Assembly: GCA_022565805.1 (NCBI GenBank)
Contig: JAIULZ010000028.1
Span: 1 to 36,613, forward strand
Direction of reading: 5' to 3'
DNA from: Balneolales bacterium
GTDB taxonomy: Bacteria > Bacteroidota > Rhodothermia > Balneolales > Cyclonatronaceae
DNA length: 36,613 nucleotides
Shown: positions 34,333 to 36,613 of the stretch, one piece after another
How the letters are laid out: each line of letters starts with the position of its first letter
Position numbering within the stretch: position 1 is the stretch's first letter
The notes under the pieces: model-generated
Database searches by the model: none
Seen by the model: only the letters and a program-made list of their open reading frames with translations
Told to the model about the DNA's origin: nothing
Program-made: the position numbers and the translations under genes

Positions 34333-35459
34333 AAAGTGTAGCAGAAGAGTCTAAAATTTATCATGTAGGAAAAGCCGCGTTTGCGGAGCAGAAAGCAGAT
34401 GTGTTTGTGGCAGGAATTGGTACGGTTGGCGGCGAGTTATTAAATCAACTCGAAACATCGCCTTTGTTACAAAAAGAGTATCGCCTTATTGGCTTCTGTA
34501 ACAGCAAGCTGGCGTTGCTAAAATCAGACGGATTAAGAAGTTTGTCGTTTAGCAATAGTCTTTTTAAAAAGCAGCCCGTACAGCCAACCCGATGGAATGA
34601 AATTGTTCGGTGGATTATCAATCATAGAAAAGAATCGGGCCGTAATGTCTTATTTGTTGATGCAACCGGCAGTCGTGAAGTCGCCTTACTGTACGTAAAT
34701 TTGCTTAAAGAAGGCGTTCACGTGGTAACCCCAAGCAAGCTGGCGAATACAATGCCGCAAAGCTACTTCGACGAGCTTGTTGCCAAGCGACCTTCGGGAT
34801 CTATTTTTAAGTATGAGGCAGCAGCCGGAGCAGGTTTACCTGTTGTTAGCACCATTGAATCTATGGTGAATAATGGTGATGAAATCCAGGAAATTTCAGG
34901 CGTTCTTTCAGGAACTATGACCTATCTTTTTGGTCAGCTGGAAAAAGGAGTGCTGTTTAGCGATGCTGTGCGTAAAGCTTACGATAATGGCTATACAGAA
35001 CCCGACCCCAGAGATGATTTGTCGGGCGAGGATGTGGCCAGAAAGTGTCTTATTCTTGCGCGTACCGCCGGTTTTAAAATGGAAAGAGAATCTTTTAAAG
35101 CAGAAGACCAAACACCCGATGAGCTAAAACAGGTATCGCTCGACGATTTTTTTAACGGCTTGAAGAATGTTGATGCCGAGTGGAGTAAGCGGGTTGCAGA
35201 CCAAAAAGCCAAAGGAAAAGTTCTGCGCTATATCGGCACCGTACGACCCGACGGCATTCGTGTTGGGGTACAGGCTGTAGACTCCGATTCGCCACTTGGC
35301 ACTCTTAAAGGGGCAGATAATATGATTTCTATCCGAAGCAGATATTATAGTCAGTCTCCGATAACAATTCAGGGACCGGGGGCTGGAAAAGAAGTAACGG
35401 CTCAGGGAGTTCTTGCAGACATGCGATATATTATTCTTCAGACAGTTGCTAAGTATTAA
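34329..35459 (+). CDS. hom: Homoserine dehydrogenase
   Basis: NAD(P)-dependent enzyme that reduces aspartate semialdehyde to homoserine, the branch point to methionine and threonine. The 376-residue product has a Rossmann domain (VAGIGTVGGELLNQL, near 27-41), the catalytic part KYEAAAGAGLPVVSTIESM, SGTMTYLFGQLE and GYTEPDPRDDLSGEDVARK, and an end SPITIQGPGAGKEVTAQGVLAD typical of this family. No ACT domain follows, so threonine feedback through ACT is not expected; control by the riboswitch probably replaces it. It resembles the dehydrogenase part of bifunctional ThrA but lacks aspartokinase. Start overlaps metX by four bases. Confidence 0.95.
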   Translation: MKSVAEESKIYHVGKAAFAEQKADVFVAGIGTVGGELLNQLETSPLLQKEYRLIGFCNSKLALLKSDGLRSLSFSNSLFKKQPVQPTRWNEIVRWIINHRKESGRNVLFVDATGSREVALLYVNLLKEGVHVVTPSKLANTMPQSYFDELVAKRPSGSIFKYEAAAGAGLPVVSTIESMVNNGDEIQEISGVLSGTMTYLFGQLEKGVLFSDAVRKAYDNGYTEPDPRDDLSGEDVARKCLILARTAGFKMERESFKAEDQTPDELKQVSLDDFFNGLKNVDAEWSKRVADQKAKGKVLRYIGTVRPDGIRVGVQAVDSDSPLGTLKGADNMISIRSRYYSQSPITIQGPGAGKEVTAQGVLADMRYIILQTVAKY

Positions 35460-35492
35460 TATCTGATCTGCTATAAATCGGGGCAAAAAAAT

Positions 35493-35525
35493 AAGGCCTG
35501 TTTTTTTCCAAAAACAGGCCTTTCT
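35493..35525 (+). terminator. Terminator of the met operon
   Basis: AAGGCCTGTTTT (35493-35504) pairs with AAAACAGGCCTT (35511-35522), followed by a short T-rich tail, 33 bases behind the hom stop. Confidence 0.88.
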
Positions 35526-35615
35526 ATTTGATTCGACTGTTATTCTAAACTGTTTGTTATCTAATAACTGATAGTAAATTAAAGAAAATACGCATTAGGT
35601 CAATATATTTTTAGT

Positions 35616-35642
35616 AAAGAGGGTGTAGCGCCTTCTTTTTTT
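35616..35642 (+). terminator. Orphan terminator-like hairpin
   Basis: AAAGAGGGTG pairs with CGCCTTCTTT around TAG and is followed by further T. No gene ends nearby, so it may close a short untranslated RNA or be a second stop behind the met operon. Confidence 0.5.
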
Positions 35643-36123
35643 AAGTATGAGAGCCCTAAAAAAGCGCTTTTAAAGCATTAAAAAAAATGTTGAATGATCA
35701 TTTATAATAGCCCAATCTGAACTTTGGTATACCCACAATGGCACATTTCGGGCCTGAAGAAGTTTTTTATTTACAATCACATGTTGCAGTTAAAAACTAC
35801 GCATCAAAGTGGCAGATAAAGTTTTCTGGATATATTAGTTATCGCCAATTGCAGACTATTTACTAAAAAACTATTTTTATTGAGAGAAACAGTTGCCTAA
35901 ACCAAAGGGGCATACGTTTCTAATGGGGAGTTTTTTATGCCGAATGAAGCCCTAATTAAGGATGAAATCTCCAAACACAATCACATCATTTTTCAATTTG
36001 GATTCACAGTTTGACACTGTTTACACATTCAAGTAACGAGGTTAACTATCTAAACAAAGGTGGGTTCGATATAAAAATTAGGAAAAGAAGCTCCCTCCTT
36101 CGTAATGAGGAACCGGGGGTTGG

Positions 36124-36309
36124 TTACAGTACTTTAAATAGGTCTGCAAGTTGAGTATTTAGTTCATAAGCCTGTTTAAACCACCCCTGAATTCGCTTAC
36201 GCCATCAAGAAATGAGCCTGGTCTGTTTCAAAAGGCAAATTTGATTTATGAATGCCTTAAACATGAAGTAAACTTCGTAAACCTTTGAGTTTTGAAGCCT
36301 TCTTGGCAA
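36124..36309 (-). pseudogene. Possible coding remnant with internal stop
   Basis: On the minus strand a 62-codon stretch from TTG 36307-36309 to TAA 36124-36126 is interrupted only by TGA at 36205-36207. The part behind the stop reads WRKRIQGWFKQAYELN, protein-like and basic, ending in a leucine-rich helix. I cannot name the family; a transposase or similar tail is possible, and chance is not excluded. Confidence 0.2.
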
Positions 36310-36320
36310 AATAAATCAGG

Positions 36321-36367
36321 TTTTAGCTGCGAAGACACAAGGTCAAGAAGGAACACGAAAAATTCTG
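36321..36367. repeat. Degenerate GAAGACACAAGG-type intergenic repeat
   Basis: GCGAAGACACAAGGTC and GGAACACGAA resemble, from memory, a widespread environmental-genome repeat of the type (CGAAGACACGAAGG). Only one copy is seen in this window. Confidence 0.3.
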
Positions 36368-36560
36368 GATATACTAATTTAATATAAACTCAGAATTTAG
36401 GTCGAGCTGGAGTAAATTATACTCTTGACAAAACGGTAGACTTTCTGATTGTGAAGTTCAATGAATTTATAACGAACTTATGTTAAAAAAATAAAATGGA
36501 CGGCCTCACTAGTTCAAATCTCCCGCGACTTTATTATAGGCTGCCAAATATTTTGTTATA

Positions 36561-36613
36561 AGAAGGCTTTGCAAAACCACTCTTTTGCCCGCCTTCTTCC
36601 TTGGATCAAAAAT
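36561..36613 (-). repeat. Dispersed palindromic repeat, long copy E
   Basis: Second long copy of the 20011 repeat, running to the window edge. Arms AGAAGGC/GCCTTCTT and GCAAAA/TTTTGC are better paired here than in copy F. Minus strand contains GGTTTTGCAAAGCCTTCT, one base from copies A and C. It may be truncated by the window end. Confidence 0.8.

Larger units (their letters stand above)
35460..36613. other. 1.15-kb gene-free end with degenerate repeats
   Basis: Beyond the hom terminator no intact gene exists up to the window end. Besides the listed items there is CTCCCTCCTTCGTAATGAGG near 36090, which looks like a worn intergenic palindrome, and a 25-codon frame at 35938. The stretch seems to be an accumulation of repeats and remnants, possibly continuing past the window. 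Confidence 0.5.

Noticed and set aside
36500-36540. tRNA-3'-end-like text AGTTCAAATCTCCCGCGACT as possible attachment site
   Set aside because: The presumed T-stem does not pair and no other tRNA parts are present.

Overview
The window looks like ordinary chromosome from a marine-type member of the Bacteroidota, most likely the Balneolales/Rhodothermia side of that phylum (inference). Reasons: roughly 40% GC by eye, few Shine-Dalgarno sites, TAnnTTTG-type -7 motifs ahead of some genes, a DUF5117/DUF4953-type secreted zinc protease, secreted TIM-barrel isomerase-like proteins with Tat-like leaders, an S21 gene next to an ABC-F gene, and best remembered family resemblance to Bacteroidota proteins throughout. 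No phage, plasmid, CRISPR array or intact transposase is present.

Layout. 1-5.1 kb: a small lipoprotein, pyridoxamine phosphate oxidase (pdxH) and a large lipoprotein zinc protease. 5.1-8.6 kb, minus strand: dusB-type tRNA-dihydrouridine synthase and two exported sugar-isomerase-like TIM barrels. 8.8-16.7 kb: DhnA-type class I aldolase (fbaB), a FabK/nitronate monooxygenase-like flavoprotein, a YbhN/LPG-synthase-like membrane protein, radA, rpsU (minus strand) and an ABC-F ATPase. 17.2-19.8 kb: a tight three-gene operon of VTC-domain polymerase, DUF4956 membrane protein and HlyD-like adaptor. 20.3-24.9 kb: a surface-glycan type group of methyltransferase, atypical epimerase, kinase-like protein and a glycosyltransferase fused to a nucleotidyltransferase. 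25.2-28.4 kb: a SLOG-like protein, a 68-residue protein, a decayed stretch with an operator-like palindrome, and an MsbA-like exporter. 28.7-30.5 kb: a serine hydrolase and tRNA-Leu(CAA). 30.8-35.5 kb: a SAM-I riboswitch with terminator in front of a CoA-binding protein, metY, metX and hom, which is the direct-sulfhydrylation methionine pathway. 35.5-36.6 kb: a gene-free tail with degenerate repeats.

How the genes work together. The riboswitch operon is the clearest unit: homoserine dehydrogenase (hom) makes homoserine, MetX acetylates it and MetY adds sulfide, all shut down when S-adenosylmethionine is plentiful. The VTC/DUF4956/HlyD trio suggests an anionic polymer made at the inner membrane and handed to an envelope adaptor; this is inference and is the best candidate for an undescribed system. 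The 20.3-24.9 kb group is probably part of cell-surface glycan assembly, with two enzymes that show altered active-site residues.

The intergenic DNA holds a previously unlabelled family of short palindromic repeats sharing a core like GGTTTTKCAAWGCCTTCT, seen at 19831, 20011, 20129, 25854 and 36561. Several other inverted repeats look like operators. All product calls come from reading the proteins by eye; no database search was run.
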